DNA from: Treponema sp.
GTDB lineage: Bacteria > Spirochaetota > Spirochaetia > Treponematales > Breznakiellaceae
Assembly: GCA_031256035.1 (NCBI GenBank)
Contig: JAIRRJ010000087.1
Coordinates: forward strand, 62,001 to 126,000
DNA: 64,000 bases
Direction of reading: 5' to 3'
In this document: in pieces, positions 16,247 to 25,037 of the stretch
Numbering within the stretch: the stretch's first letter is position 1
Layout: the number at the start of each line of letters is the position of its first letter
The notes under the pieces: generated by a model
Told to the model about the DNA's origin: nothing
What the model saw: the letters and a program-made list of their open reading frames with translations, nothing else
Database searches by the model: none
Position numbers and translations under genes: made by a program

Positions 16247-17035
16247 ATGACAGCACAGCTTATTGCGGATGCGCGCAAAATTATAATCAAGTTCGGTTCC
16301 AATACCCTCGCCAACAAGGAAGGCAAAATCAATTCAGACTTGCTTGCAGAATTTGCCGATCAAGCGGCGGCGCTCATGAAAAACGGCAAACAGATTGTCA
16401 TTGTTTCTTCCGGGGCGCAGGTGGCAGGGCTTTCCACCATGGACAAGTGGGCGCGTAAACGGGACATTCACTACAGGCAGGCATTGTGCGCCGTGGGGCA
16501 GGTAGAACTTATGGGCGCATGGCGCCGCGCATTTGACAAACACGGTCTGCACATCGCGCAAATTCTTTTGACGCGGGAAGATTTTACCGATTCAAACAGA
16601 ACCCTGAATATGCGGAACACACTCTTCACGCTGGTAGACGAAGGCATAATCCCCATCATCAACGAAAACGACACTGTCTCTGTGGAAGAAATAAAAATCG
16701 GCGATAACGACACGCTGGCGGCGCAGTCGGCTATTCTCTGGAGCGCGGATTTACTGATCCTCTTCAGCGACATTGACGGACTGTTTGATAAAAACCCGAA
16801 AGAATTCTCCAACGCCCAATTGGTTGAAGAAGTGCGGGACATTGAGGCGGTACGCAATAACATCACCATCGGCGCCGCCAACAATTTCGGCACAGGAGGC
16901 ATTGCCACGAAGCTGGACGCCGCCCAGTTGGCTTTTGGTTACAGTATCCCCACGATTCTGGCGCACGGAGGCAGACCCCGCAGTCTGGAAGCCCTCGCGG
17001 CAGGCAGCCAAAAAGCAACTGCGTTTTTGATTTGA
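16247..17035 (+). CDS. proB: Glutamate 5-kinase, short form without PUA domain
   Basis: 262 residues of the amino-acid kinase fold. Seen are IIIKFGSNTLANKEG (P-loop equivalent), IVSSGAQVAGL, IPIINENDTVS, and FGTGGIATKLDAAQLA near the nucleotide site. It phosphorylates glutamate to start proline synthesis. Full-length ProB has about 370 residues with a C-terminal PUA domain; here the protein ends after the kinase domain, as in many short ProB enzymes. Feedback inhibition by proline is still possible, since that site lies in the kinase domain. It is translated directly after proA. Confidence 0.95.
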   Translation: MTAQLIADARKIIIKFGSNTLANKEGKINSDLLAEFADQAAALMKNGKQIVIVSSGAQVAGLSTMDKWARKRDIHYRQALCAVGQVELMGAWRRAFDKHGLHIAQILLTREDFTDSNRTLNMRNTLFTLVDEGIIPIINENDTVSVEEIKIGDNDTLAAQSAILWSADLLILFSDIDGLFDKNPKEFSNAQLVEEVRDIEAVRNNITIGAANNFGTGGIATKLDAAQLAFGYSIPTILAHGGRPRSLEALAAGSQKATAFLI

Positions 17036-17046
17036 CCTTTTGTTTA

Positions 17047-17703
17047 TTAACGTATTCCGTTCCAGATTTCTTTGGCTTCTCGCGCTCTTTTAGTGATCTC
17101 TTTCCAGTCCTGAGTCTTGATCAGTTCTTTGTTTGCAATCCATGTACCGCCGACCGCAAGCACGGGGTTGAATTGCGCATAACCGATGAGATTGCTTGGG
17201 GTAATGCCTCCCAGAGGAATATATTTTATGCCCAGATGATTGTAGGGGCCGTTTATGTTTTTCAGATAATTTATTCCTCCCATGCTTTCGGCGGGGAAAA
17301 ATTTCACCGTGCGGCATCCAAGGCAGACTGCCTGATCCAGTTCGCTCGGTGTCGCTATTCCGGGGGCGAACGGCAGATCAGCTGCAATCGCTTCCCTGAC
17401 AATTTCAGGATTGACACCCGGAGAAACGCCGAAACATCCACCGCTCTGTTTCGCCATCGCCGCCTGTCCGCTCTCAATTACCGTTCCGGCTCCGATGAAC
17501 ATTTGCGGAACTTCTTTTGCAATGAGCGCGATTGAAGGAAGCGCCGCTGGTGTGCGCAGCGCAAGTTCAATTACGGTAATCCCTCCTTCCAGAAGAGCCC
17601 TTGCTGTTGGTACCGCATTTTGTTCGGATTCAATTTCCAGAACCGCGATGATGCCTCCATCCGCGATCTTCTTTTGAATCTCCGCCGGCATAACAAGTTT
17701 CAT
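17047..17703 (-). CDS. eda: KDPG/KHG aldolase
   Basis: 218-residue class I aldolase. Active-site features are the base Glu in VIELALRTP (near residue 45), the phosphate-binding GAGTV (71-75) and FGVSPG, and the Schiff-base Lys in CRTVKFFPAE, followed by PLGGITPSN. It cleaves 2-keto-3-deoxy-6-phosphogluconate to pyruvate and glyceraldehyde-3-phosphate, for hexuronate or Entner-Doudoroff use. The gene starts one base after the stop of the P-type ATPase gene, so they are likely co-transcribed, though no functional link is known. The 3' end converges on proB with an 11-bp gap. Confidence 0.93.
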   Translation of the reverse strand: MKLVMPAEIQKKIADGGIIAVLEIESEQNAVPTARALLEGGITVIELALRTPAALPSIALIAKEVPQMFIGAGTVIESGQAAMAKQSGGCFGVSPGVNPEIVREAIAADLPFAPGIATPSELDQAVCLGCRTVKFFPAESMGGINYLKNINGPYNHLGIKYIPLGGITPSNLIGYAQFNPVLAVGGTWIANKELIKTQDWKEITKRAREAKEIWNGIR

Positions 17704-17704
17704 A

Positions 17705-20377
17705 CTAGCCGATTTTCTGCTGCGCTACGCGGTTTTTTTCGGCAGTATGGAATTTATAGTTATCCCAAAACTTTCCGTATTCCGCGACTATTAAAGGAAT
17801 AACTGATAACCCCAGCGCAATCAGCCAATGATACCCGTCCAGAAGCGCAAATCCCATGGAAGATGCAATCGCCGGTATGCCGACCAGAGCCGCCATCATG
17901 AGGAACATCGCAGCCGCGCTTACCGGCAGTTGAGGATTGTCCCTTACCGTGCGCCTGAAAACGGACATTCTGCTTCTGACGGTAAAAATATGTATCAGCG
18001 AAGTCCAGCCCAAAACAAGGAAAGCCATTGACTGCCCCATGTCGTGTGACGGGAATGCGGCATGGGGAACTTGAACAAATTTGCCGATGTAAAAAGCCGC
18101 CAGCACCGCAATACTGCACATGATTGTCTGCTGGATGATAACTTCCATAAGCCCGCCGGCAAAAAAACTTTCTTCGCGGTCAATCGGTTTTCTGTTCATG
18201 ATGCGCGTATCGGATTGTTCTTTTGCCAGAGCAAGGCCGGGGATACCGTCCCCCAGCACGTTGACGATGAGCAGCATCATGGGAGTTACGGGGACCCCCC
18301 ATCCTGAAACCTGCCCGAAGATCATCACGACAATTTCGGAAATGTTGCACACAATCAAAAAGTAAACGAGTTTTTTGATGTTGGCAAACACTTTCCGTCC
18401 CTCGCTTACCGCCTCCACAATTGTCGAAAAATTATCATCGGTCAGGATCATGTCGGAGGCGCTCTTCGCCACTTCGGTTCCGTTGATGCCCATTGATACG
18501 CCGACATCGGCGGCTTTGAGCGCTGGTGCGTCGTTTACGCCGTCTCCGGTCATCGACACAACCGCGCCGCGGCTTTGCCATGCCTGCACTATGCGGATTT
18601 TATCTGACGGCGAAACTCTCGCGTACACGGAATAATATTCGATGCTGTCGAAAAATTCATCATCTGAAAGTTTCGCAAGCTCTTCGCCGGTGATGATGCC
18701 TTCCTTTGCGGCGATTATGCGCAAATCACGCGCAATTGCAGCCGCAGTTTCCGCATGATCGCCTGTGATCATTATTGTGCGGACGCCTGCTTTTTTCGCG
18801 CGGGCTATCGCGGCTGCAGCTTCGGGCCGCGGCGGATCGATCAAGCCGATAAAACCTTCAAATGCAAGATTGGTTTCCAGTTTGACTAGTTCGTCTTTCG
18901 GAGGCAATGTGTCTATTTCTTTTGATGCAAGCGTTATTACGCGCAATGCGTCATGGGCGAATGAATTGTGTACGTCTTCCAGTTCTTTCATGAAATTATG
19001 ATCTTTTTTGATAAACGGAATTTTGTCAAAAGCGCCCTTGGTTAATACCAGATAACGCCCGTCCGGTTTTTTCAGGACAGTCGTCATCATTTTTCTCGCC
19101 GATGAGAACGGGATTTCGGCAGCTTTTTCATATCCCGCGCCGGGTTCTTCCCTCTTTAGTCCCTTTTCAATTGAAAGGCGCATAATTGCTGTCTCAGTCG
19201 GGTCGCCGATAATTTTTTCTTCTTCGCCGGTTTTTTCTACTGTAACATTGCTTGCAAGCAAAAATCTTTTTAACAACCCGAGGTGTTCACTTGAAGAGGC
19301 TTCAGTCTCACTGACCGGCGTTCCTCCGTAAACCCAAAGCCGCTTGATGGTCATTTTATTTTGGGTGAGTGTTCCCGTTTTATCAGAACAAATAACCGAT
19401 GTGCTGCCCAATGTTTCAACCGCCTGCAATTTGCGAATGAGGGCGTTTTTACCGACCATCTTTTTCACACCGTGGGTAAGCATGAGTGTAACGATGAGCG
19501 CCAGCGTTTCGGGAACTGCCGCAACCGCGAGCGTTACCGCCAGTAAAATCAAATGCCAGATTTCCTGTTTTTGTATCAGCCCGATCATGAGCAGGGTAAA
19601 AGCCGCCACTACCGCGATGGCGCTGATCATCTTGCCGAGTTTATCCAGCCTGACCTGAAGCGGTGTTTTATTCTTTTTAGTGTAATTGAGATAACCCGCA
19701 ATTTTTCCGATTTGCGTATGCATTCCTGTTGCAATAACAACCGCATTCGCATGTCCGTTCACCACAAGGCAGCCGGAGAAAACCATGTTTATGCGGTCTC
19801 CCAGCGGGGCGTTTTCTTTGGTCAAGGCATCAGTATTTTTTTCGGAGGGTTCGCTTTCACCGGTTAAAGACGCTTCGTCAACAGCAAAACTTTCACAGTC
19901 CAGAATACGCGCGTCAGCAGGCACAAGGTCGCCGCTTTTCAGAACAACAATATCGCCGGGTACAACAAGCGTTGTATCAATTTCCTGCTTAACGCCGCCT
20001 CTGATCACAAAACAAGTCGGGCTGTTCAGTACCGATAACGCTTCAAGCGCTTTTTCCGCGCCGCGCTCCTGAGTGATTGCCAAAATCATGTTCATTATAA
20101 CAATGGAAACAATTACAACAGGTTCGATAAATCCATACCCTTCGCTTATCGCAAGCGCCAAAGACAGACCTGCTGCCAATAACAGAATGATTACCGCGAC
20201 ATCCTTTAATTGACGCAGCATTTGCATTACCAGACTTTCTTTCTTTTTTTCGGCGAATTTATTCAGTCCGAATTTAGCTTGTCTTTCTACAGCTTCTTTT
20301 TGAGTTAATCCTTTCTGCCCGTCCGTATTTTGTTCTTTTAATACGGTTTCTTTGGTCATGTTGTACCAATTATCCAT
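17705..20377 (-). CDS. P2-type Ca2+-transporting ATPase
   Basis: 890 residues. Order: actuator domain with DEASLTGES, M4, phosphorylation site SDKTGTLTQ (about residue 333), nucleotide domain (KGAFDKIP), TGDGVNDAPALK hinge, and six C-terminal helices. M5 has NISEIV and M6 has NVLGDGIPG, preserving the Asn/Glu and Asn/Asp positions that bind Ca2+ in SERCA. M4 reads AAVPETLALIVT where SERCA-type pumps usually have PEGLPAVVT, so the ion-binding kink differs. An N-terminal cation-ATPase domain is present (DNWYNMTKETVLKEQ...GL). It pumps Ca2+ or a similar cation out of the cytoplasm. eda follows. Confidence 0.92.
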   Translation of the reverse strand: MDNWYNMTKETVLKEQNTDGQKGLTQKEAVERQAKFGLNKFAEKKKESLVMQMLRQLKDVAVIILLLAAGLSLALAISEGYGFIEPVVIVSIVIMNMILAITQERGAEKALEALSVLNSPTCFVIRGGVKQEIDTTLVVPGDIVVLKSGDLVPADARILDCESFAVDEASLTGESEPSEKNTDALTKENAPLGDRINMVFSGCLVVNGHANAVVIATGMHTQIGKIAGYLNYTKKNKTPLQVRLDKLGKMISAIAVVAAFTLLMIGLIQKQEIWHLILLAVTLAVAAVPETLALIVTLMLTHGVKKMVGKNALIRKLQAVETLGSTSVICSDKTGTLTQNKMTIKRLWVYGGTPVSETEASSSEHLGLLKRFLLASNVTVEKTGEEEKIIGDPTETAIMRLSIEKGLKREEPGAGYEKAAEIPFSSARKMMTTVLKKPDGRYLVLTKGAFDKIPFIKKDHNFMKELEDVHNSFAHDALRVITLASKEIDTLPPKDELVKLETNLAFEGFIGLIDPPRPEAAAAIARAKKAGVRTIMITGDHAETAAAIARDLRIIAAKEGIITGEELAKLSDDEFFDSIEYYSVYARVSPSDKIRIVQAWQSRGAVVSMTGDGVNDAPALKAADVGVSMGINGTEVAKSASDMILTDDNFSTIVEAVSEGRKVFANIKKLVYFLIVCNISEIVVMIFGQVSGWGVPVTPMMLLIVNVLGDGIPGLALAKEQSDTRIMNRKPIDREESFFAGGLMEVIIQQTIMCSIAVLAAFYIGKFVQVPHAAFPSHDMGQSMAFLVLGWTSLIHIFTVRSRMSVFRRTVRDNPQLPVSAAAMFLMMAALVGIPAIASSMGFALLDGYHWLIALGLSVIPLIVAEYGKFWDNYKFHTAEKNRVAQQKIG

Positions 20378-20406
20378 TGCTGTCCCTCCAATATAACAAC
20401 GCCGGC

Positions 20407-20435
20407 TTGACAGAGACCCATCATCCGGCTAGACT
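20407..20435 (+). promoter_or_regulatory. Promoter of tRNA-Gly
   Basis: Consensus TTGACA (20407-20412), 17-base spacer, TAGACT (20430-20435); the tRNA begins 12 bases further on. This is the best -35/-10 match in the window. Confidence 0.75.
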
Positions 20436-20447
20436 GAAATCCCTTGT

Positions 20448-20518
20448 GCGGCCGTCGTATAACGGCATTACCCTAGCTTCCCAAGCTCGTGACGCGGGTT
20501 CGACTCCCGTCGGCCGCT
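20448..20518 (+). tRNA. tRNA-Gly (anticodon CCC)
   Basis: 71 nt. The acceptor stem GCGGCCG/CGGCCGC is perfect, the D arm is GTAT...TTAC, and the T arm GCGGG-TTCGACT-CCCGT is normal. The anticodon loop TTCCCAA gives CCC, which reads GGG. The anticodon stem CTAGC/GCTCG has one T-C mismatch at its second pair. The discriminator is T and CCA is not encoded. A strong promoter precedes it. Confidence 0.93.
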
Positions 20519-20544
20519 GTTGATTTTCATTAAAGAGTTTCAGA

Positions 20545-20662
20545 GTTGTTCGGAAACATCAGTTTACGAACAACTTCCTTATTATAAAAGCAGTTTTGTC
20601 GGACTTTTGTCCGATAAAACTGCAAGACTTGTGAGACAACCAACCGGGTTGTCGAACAAGTC
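20545..20662. other. Three consecutive hairpins between convergent tRNA genes
   Basis: Hairpin A, 20545-20574: GTTGTTCG/CGAACAAC with an inner AAAC/GTTT and a four-base loop. Hairpin B, 20590-20623: 15-bp stem GCAGTTTTGTCGGAC with one G-T pair and a TTTT loop. Hairpin C, 20626-20662: GACTTGT/ACAAGTC, then a symmetric GA/GA internal loop, then GACAACC/GGTTGTC. They could act as back-to-back terminators for the two tRNA genes, although none has a clear T tail, or form a structured RNA. Confidence 0.6.
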
Positions 20663-20664
20663 AT

Positions 20665-20737
20665 TGATCCAGGGCCGAATCGAACGGCCGACCTGCCGCT
20701 TAGGAGGCGGCCGCTCTATCCCCTGAGCTACTGGACC
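20665..20737 (-). tRNA. tRNA-Arg (anticodon CCT)
   Basis: 73 nt on the minus strand. Acceptor GGTCCAG/CTGGATC, D arm with AGCTCAGGGGATAGAGC, anticodon stem GCCGC/GCGGC around CTCCTAA, T arm GGCCG-TTCGATT-CGGCC. Anticodon CCT reads AGG. No CCA is encoded. Confidence 0.93.
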
Positions 20738-20845
20738 GGATAGCATAGATTAGCACTCAGGGCGGTCAATGTCAACTTTTGGCGCCTCTTGCTTTTGACC
20801 GGCTTTTTTACTAGACTGGAAATATTGAATTTATTGAGGATTGCA

Positions 20846-21520
20846 ATGCCAAGACAAAGATTTCTCCTGTTTTTTTTATTGATTTTTAACGTCTCTTTTA
20901 TTTTCGCACAGGAGATAATTACCGCGGAGCGGTATTTGGAAACGGTATCGGAACGGTATGCCCTAATCAAGGATTACGAAGCCAACATCGTCATGCGTTC
21001 CAGTAACACCGATATGACCGGAAGAGTGAGCCACCTTGCGCCGTCTTTTTTGCGGATTGATTTTTCAAGGCCTGCGGAACAGGTGATTGTTTTTAACGGC
21101 GAAATGCTCACTGTTTATCTGCCGGAGTTCAGGGCAGTGTTGAGTCAGAGCATCAACCGAAGATCAGGAGCTTCATTCGCAAGCGCTCAAGGGCTTAACC
21201 AGCTCAGGCGCGGTTATGTTCCGACTTTTGTTACCGATCCCGAGCCTGTCCCGCTGGATAGTAATTCCAGGGAGAAGGCGGTAAAATTGCGCCTGACAAG
21301 ACGTTCTGTTTCGGAAGGATTTCGGGAGATAATTTTAAGCATCGATCCGGATACAAAATTGATACGCCGTATCGAAGGACGCACAATTGCAGACGGCGAG
21401 GTACGTTTCGATTTTACAAATATCAGAATCAATCAGGGAATTCCGGAACAGCGTTTTATTTATGATTCTCCGGCATCGGCAAATATGTTTAACAATTTTC
21501 TTTTCAGGGATTCTGATTAA
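20846..21520 (+). CDS. LolA-like periplasmic lipoprotein carrier
   Basis: 224 residues from the ATG at 20846, which follows GAGG at a suitable distance; a longer frame from 20789 has no site. The signal peptide is PRQRFLLFFLLIFNVSFIFA. The mature part has the LolA half-barrel pattern: YALIKDYEANIVMRSS, TGRVSHLAPSFLRIDFSRPAEQVIVFNGE, and the late beta-hairpin LSIDPDTKLIRRIEG...VRFDFTNIRINQGIPEQRFIYD. LolA shuttles lipoproteins across the periplasm. The gene is followed 15 bases later by the rodZ-like gene. Confidence 0.82.
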   Translation: MPRQRFLLFFLLIFNVSFIFAQEIITAERYLETVSERYALIKDYEANIVMRSSNTDMTGRVSHLAPSFLRIDFSRPAEQVIVFNGEMLTVYLPEFRAVLSQSINRRSGASFASAQGLNQLRRGYVPTFVTDPEPVPLDSNSREKAVKLRLTRRSVSEGFREIILSIDPDTKLIRRIEGRTIADGEVRFDFTNIRINQGIPEQRFIYDSPASANMFNNFLFRDSD

Positions 21521-21535
21521 GGTTCGGAGGATATT

Positions 21536-22645
21536 GTGGAATCTCTGGGTGAAAAACTGCGAACCGCCCGTAATGAAAAAGGGCTTAGTTTTGATCAGGT
21601 CAGCCGCGAAACAAATATTTCGATTCGGTATATTGAAGCCATGGAAACGGAAAATTTTTCCGATTTCCCCGGCGAACCGTATATTTTAGGCTTTCTAAAA
21701 AATTACGGCGCGTATCTTGATCTTGATGTTCAAAAATTGCTTTCACTTTACAGGGCGCTCAGAATTCAGGAACAGCCTGTTCCGGTTGAGCAGCTTTTAA
21801 AACCTCGCTCGAATCTTCCGAAAATTCTCATAACTATCGCGGTTGTTCTTTTTGTTTTGGGCGCGGGAGGCGGAGGCGTTTATTATCTGCTCCGTGTCAG
21901 GCCGAAAAAGCCGCCAGTTGTTGCACCTGTTAGCCGGTCTCCTGTGGAGCACGTAATGGAAGGCAGTTCAATGGACAGGCGGTTATACAAAAATGATTCG
22001 ATACTGATACCGATAGATACCGATATGTACAAACTGGAACTTTCCAATCTGGGTGAAGCGGTAACAATCCGCACTCCGGGAGGTTCGGTAATTCTAGATC
22101 TCAGTCAGGAAGCAAATGTCGATCTTAATAATGACGGAATTCCCGATTTACGCATAACGGTAGCTGATTTCGCAAAAAACAACGCTGATGTGGGAGTATT
22201 GCTCCATTTTTACAGAATCGAGAGCGTTTCAATTCAAGATACAATGGCAGATGTTCCGGGAAATACAGCCGGAATAATGAATGTCCCGATTTCCGCAAGT
22301 ACTACAGTGATTCCATCGACACCTAACGCATATCCGTTTACCTTGCAGTCAAGTTTTCAGGGTTACTGCATGTTCCGCTGGGAAGTTCTTCATGAGCGCG
22401 ACAGGCGGGACAGAAACGAGCGGTATTTCAGGCGTTCGGATGAACTCAATATTCAGGCGCAAAACGGCATCCGCCTCTGGGCGTCAAATGCTCAGGCGGC
22501 AAAATTCCAGGTCATAGGCGGCGGACGGACAGTGCCGGTGGAACTTGGCGCCGCCGGAGAAATTGTGGTAGCTGAAATCCGCTGGGTTCGCGGTGATGAC
22601 AACCAATTTCGCCTGGTGCTTGTCCGGCTTGAGACCGGCAGCTAA
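21536..22645 (+). CDS. RodZ-like membrane-anchored helix-turn-helix protein
   Basis: 369 residues from a GTG with GGAGG seven bases upstream. Residues 3-70 are the RodZ cytoplasmic HTH (LGEKLRTARNEKGLSFDQVSRETNISIRYIEAME...GEPYILGFLKNYGAYLDLD). A single membrane segment lies at about 97-117 (ILITIAVVLFVLGAGGGGVYYLL), and a periplasmic region with a C-terminal DUF4115-like beta domain (about 265-369) follows. RodZ links MreB to the wall-synthesis machinery and sets cell shape. A middle acidic segment, DLNNDGIPDLRITV, resembles a Ca2+-binding loop. Confidence 0.85.
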   Translation: MESLGEKLRTARNEKGLSFDQVSRETNISIRYIEAMETENFSDFPGEPYILGFLKNYGAYLDLDVQKLLSLYRALRIQEQPVPVEQLLKPRSNLPKILITIAVVLFVLGAGGGGVYYLLRVRPKKPPVVAPVSRSPVEHVMEGSSMDRRLYKNDSILIPIDTDMYKLELSNLGEAVTIRTPGGSVILDLSQEANVDLNNDGIPDLRITVADFAKNNADVGVLLHFYRIESVSIQDTMADVPGNTAGIMNVPISASTTVIPSTPNAYPFTLQSSFQGYCMFRWEVLHERDRRDRNERYFRRSDELNIQAQNGIRLWASNAQAAKFQVIGGGRTVPVELGAAGEIVVAEIRWVRGDDNQFRLVLVRLETGS

Positions 22646-22652
22646 CATTCTT

Positions 22653-22674
22653 TGCGCGGGGAACTTCGTTGCAA
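22653..22674 (+). repeat. Repeat element copy (before rimO start)
   Basis: Same 22 bases as at 14316-14337, core GCGCGGGGAACTTCGTTGCA, again ending one base before an ATG (22676). The two genes are otherwise unrelated. Confidence 0.85.
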
Positions 22675-22675
22675 G

Positions 22676-24055
22676 ATGTACTATTTTCTTGATCCCTTCG
22701 GCTGTGTAAAAAATCAAGTCGATGCCGAAAACATGATGGCGCATCTTAATAATGCGGGGTGGGAGATCGCGCCTGATGCCGAAAATGCCAATCTTATCAT
22801 AGTTAATTCCTGCGGTTTTATCGAAAGCGCCAAGAAGGAATCCATTAACGCAGTCCTGAACTGGCGAAAACTCTATCCTGAAAAAAAAATACTCCTCGCA
22901 GGCTGCCTTTCACAGCGTTACGCGAATGAACTGGCGGAAACTCTTCCTGAAACTGATGGTTTTTTTGGTGTTGATGACATTTCGAGAATAGTTGAAAAAG
23001 TAGAATTGATAACAGGGAACAGGGGGTTGCCACCACAGAAAAACAGCGACACCTTTTCAAGACCACTGCTCTCTCTGCCCGGTTCGGCTTACGTAAAAAT
23101 CAGCGAAGGCTGCGACAACCGCTGTTCTTTCTGCGCCATTCCGCTTATTCGTGGCGGCCTTCACTGCCGGACAATTCCCGAAATTTTAGCTGAATGTAAG
23201 GGGCTGCTGGATCGAGATATAAGGGAACTGTGCATCATCGGGCAGGACATCGGCTCCTATCATTCGGCGAACGGCGATTATTCGGCGAACGGCGGCTTGC
23301 CGGAACTGCTGGGAGCAATTTCTACGTTGAAAGGCAAGGGTCAATTCTGGGTGCGCCTCTTGTACATTCACCCCGATCATTTTCCACTACCCATTCTCGA
23401 CATCATGGAAAAAGATGCGCGTTTTCTTCCTTACTTTGACATTCCATTCCAGCACGCTTCGGCAAAAATTCTTGCCGCCATGAACCGGCGCGGCACAGCG
23501 GAATCACACCTTGCGTTAGTTGAAACCATCCGCCGCCGCCTTCCGCGCGCTGTTATACGCTCAACATTTTTGCTGGGGTTCCCCGGCGAAACAGAAGAAG
23601 ATTTTGCCAGTCTGCTGGATTTTCAGGAAAAGGCGCGCCTTGACTGGCTTGGCTGCTTTGCCTACTCGCGGGAGGAAGATACGGCGGCGTATTCCATGCA
23701 GGCGCAGGTTCCAAAAAAAACAGCCGCCCGCCGGAAACAAATTATCGAAGAGCGGCAGATACCTATATCAGAAAAAAACATGGATCGCTTTGCTGGTCAA
23801 ACAGTTGATGTGCTGATTGAAGAAAAATTTGGAAGCAATGCAGATAACGCAATATCATCAGACAGCACACTGTCAGAAAACAATGAAATCTACTGGCTCG
23901 GGCGGCTCTACTGCCAGGCCCCGGACATTGACGGCGCAGCGGTAATAGTCAGCAATGATGCAGAGAACGCAAATTTGACACCGGGGACTTTTGTTTCCTG
24001 CAAGGTCATTGCCCGCCGGGGGATTGATCTTTTGGTTAGTAATAATGTTCTGTAA
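22676..24055 (+). CDS. rimO: Ribosomal protein S12 methylthiotransferase RimO
   Basis: 459 residues from the ATG at 22676. The N-terminal MTTase domain has Cys10 (FGCVKNQVDAENM), Cys46 (NSCGFIESA) and Cys77 (LAGCLSQRY), which bind the auxiliary Fe-S cluster. The radical-SAM site is GCDNRCSFCAIPLIRG, with Cys146, Cys150 and Cys153. A C-terminal TRAM-like region follows (about 375-459). RimO adds a methylthio group to Asp88 of S12. The N-terminal LDPFGCVKNQVD is the RimO rather than the MiaB pattern. The start after the repeat element is preferred to the in-frame TTG at 22652. Confidence 0.93.
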   Translation: MYYFLDPFGCVKNQVDAENMMAHLNNAGWEIAPDAENANLIIVNSCGFIESAKKESINAVLNWRKLYPEKKILLAGCLSQRYANELAETLPETDGFFGVDDISRIVEKVELITGNRGLPPQKNSDTFSRPLLSLPGSAYVKISEGCDNRCSFCAIPLIRGGLHCRTIPEILAECKGLLDRDIRELCIIGQDIGSYHSANGDYSANGGLPELLGAISTLKGKGQFWVRLLYIHPDHFPLPILDIMEKDARFLPYFDIPFQHASAKILAAMNRRGTAESHLALVETIRRRLPRAVIRSTFLLGFPGETEEDFASLLDFQEKARLDWLGCFAYSREEDTAAYSMQAQVPKKTAARRKQIIEERQIPISEKNMDRFAGQTVDVLIEEKFGSNADNAISSDSTLSENNEIYWLGRLYCQAPDIDGAAVIVSNDAENANLTPGTFVSCKVIARRGIDLLVSNNVL

Positions 24056-24093
24056 ATATTTAGAACTTACCCCCCTATGACCGCAGCGCGTAC

Positions 24094-24111
24094 GGCTTGC
24101 TGAAGCAAGCC
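24094..24111. terminator. Hairpin between convergent rimO and methyltransferase genes
   Basis: GGCTTGC-TGAA-GCAAGCC (7-bp stem, tetraloop) followed by TTCGTTT. It lies 39 bases after rimO. A weak U tract follows on the plus strand. The bases after it (CTTCGTTTACTCG) resemble the tail of the repeat at 54806-54960. Confidence 0.5.
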
Positions 24112-24168
24112 TTCGTTTACTCGTCATGTTAGCCTCTTCCGGCGCTGGGACGTTTAGAATTTACTCAG

Positions 24169-25029
24169 CTACACCCCTGCGGGTGCAACCGATTGTCCCC
24201 ACTTTTGCATAACAATTCCAAAAGCCACAGAAACATTGAGAGAGCCTTTTGCGCCGTAACAAGGGATTGATACTCTGCCCAGAGACGCGTCCGCCACAGC
24301 AAGAGCCTGCGGACTGAGCCCCAATTCTTCGGAACCGGCGATGAGCAGCCCCTGGCGCGGAAAAGGGAATTCAGCCAGCGGGATACCTCCGGTCTCAAGC
24401 GCGAAAACAGGGACGGTCAATTCATCCGCAGTAAAAAGTTCGCGGCGTTCCCAGGGCAAAACTTCCACGCAGCCCATCGCTGTCCGATTTGCCCGTTTGT
24501 GCAGCGGATCGGCGCAGAATGGCGACAAAAATATCTTTTCCGCGCCGAAACTTTCGGCGGTGCGGAACATGGCGCCCACATTGAAGGGTGAGCGTATGTC
24601 TTCAAGATAAACCATCATCCCCGCAAAGACGCGCCGCCGGGAGGGATCAAGACGCCCATCGCTGCCGGTAAAATCCCAGTCCGCCTGACTGCGTCCGGTT
24701 TCAGCTAACAGAAGATGTTTTACGGTGTTGAGGGCGCGTATGAGCATAGCGGCGGTATTTTCGGCGGATTCAAGACCCGCCGTCAGTTCGAAAATTTTTG
24801 CCGCGCTGGTAAGAGCCTTCTGTTTTTTCGCCGAAAAAAGCGCGTCTCCTGCAAGCGATTTGGCGGCATTTGCAAAAAATTCCAGTTCGGAGGCGCTTAG
24901 GTTTATGCGCGTAACAGATGAAGATTTCTCTGTGAGGCAGAGCCGGTTTTCCGCCTCGGCAAAGATTTTCGCTGTTTTCCGCAGCCGCAGAGAGCGGGGC
25001 AGTTTTTCCAGTTTTTGCAGAGGTATCAT
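24169..25029 (-). CDS. SpoU/TrmH-family RNA ribose methyltransferase
   Basis: 286 residues from the ATG at 25029; a GTG at 25050 would overlap the preceding gene. The C-terminal SPOUT domain shows motif 1 (SPFNVGAMFRTAESFGAEKIFL), motif 2 (GLLIAGSEELGLS) and motif 3 (VSIPCYGAKGSLNVSVAFGIVM). These enzymes 2'-O-methylate ribose in tRNA or rRNA using AdoMet bound in a trefoil knot. The N-terminal about 110 residues form a helical substrate-recognition domain unlike the short L30-like domain of RlmB. It is downstream of the RNase H and RNA-ligase genes and likely in one transcript. Confidence 0.85.
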   Translation of the reverse strand: MIPLQKLEKLPRSLRLRKTAKIFAEAENRLCLTEKSSSVTRINLSASELEFFANAAKSLAGDALFSAKKQKALTSAAKIFELTAGLESAENTAAMLIRALNTVKHLLLAETGRSQADWDFTGSDGRLDPSRRRVFAGMMVYLEDIRSPFNVGAMFRTAESFGAEKIFLSPFCADPLHKRANRTAMGCVEVLPWERRELFTADELTVPVFALETGGIPLAEFPFPRQGLLIAGSEELGLSPQALAVADASLGRVSIPCYGAKGSLNVSVAFGIVMQKWGQSVAPAGV

Positions 25030-25037
25030 ATTTAAGC

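Noticed and set aside
20545-20662. CRISPR-like or integron attC array between the tRNAs
   Set aside because: The hairpins differ from one another in sequence and spacing; there are no repeated units of equal length and no integrase gene nearby.
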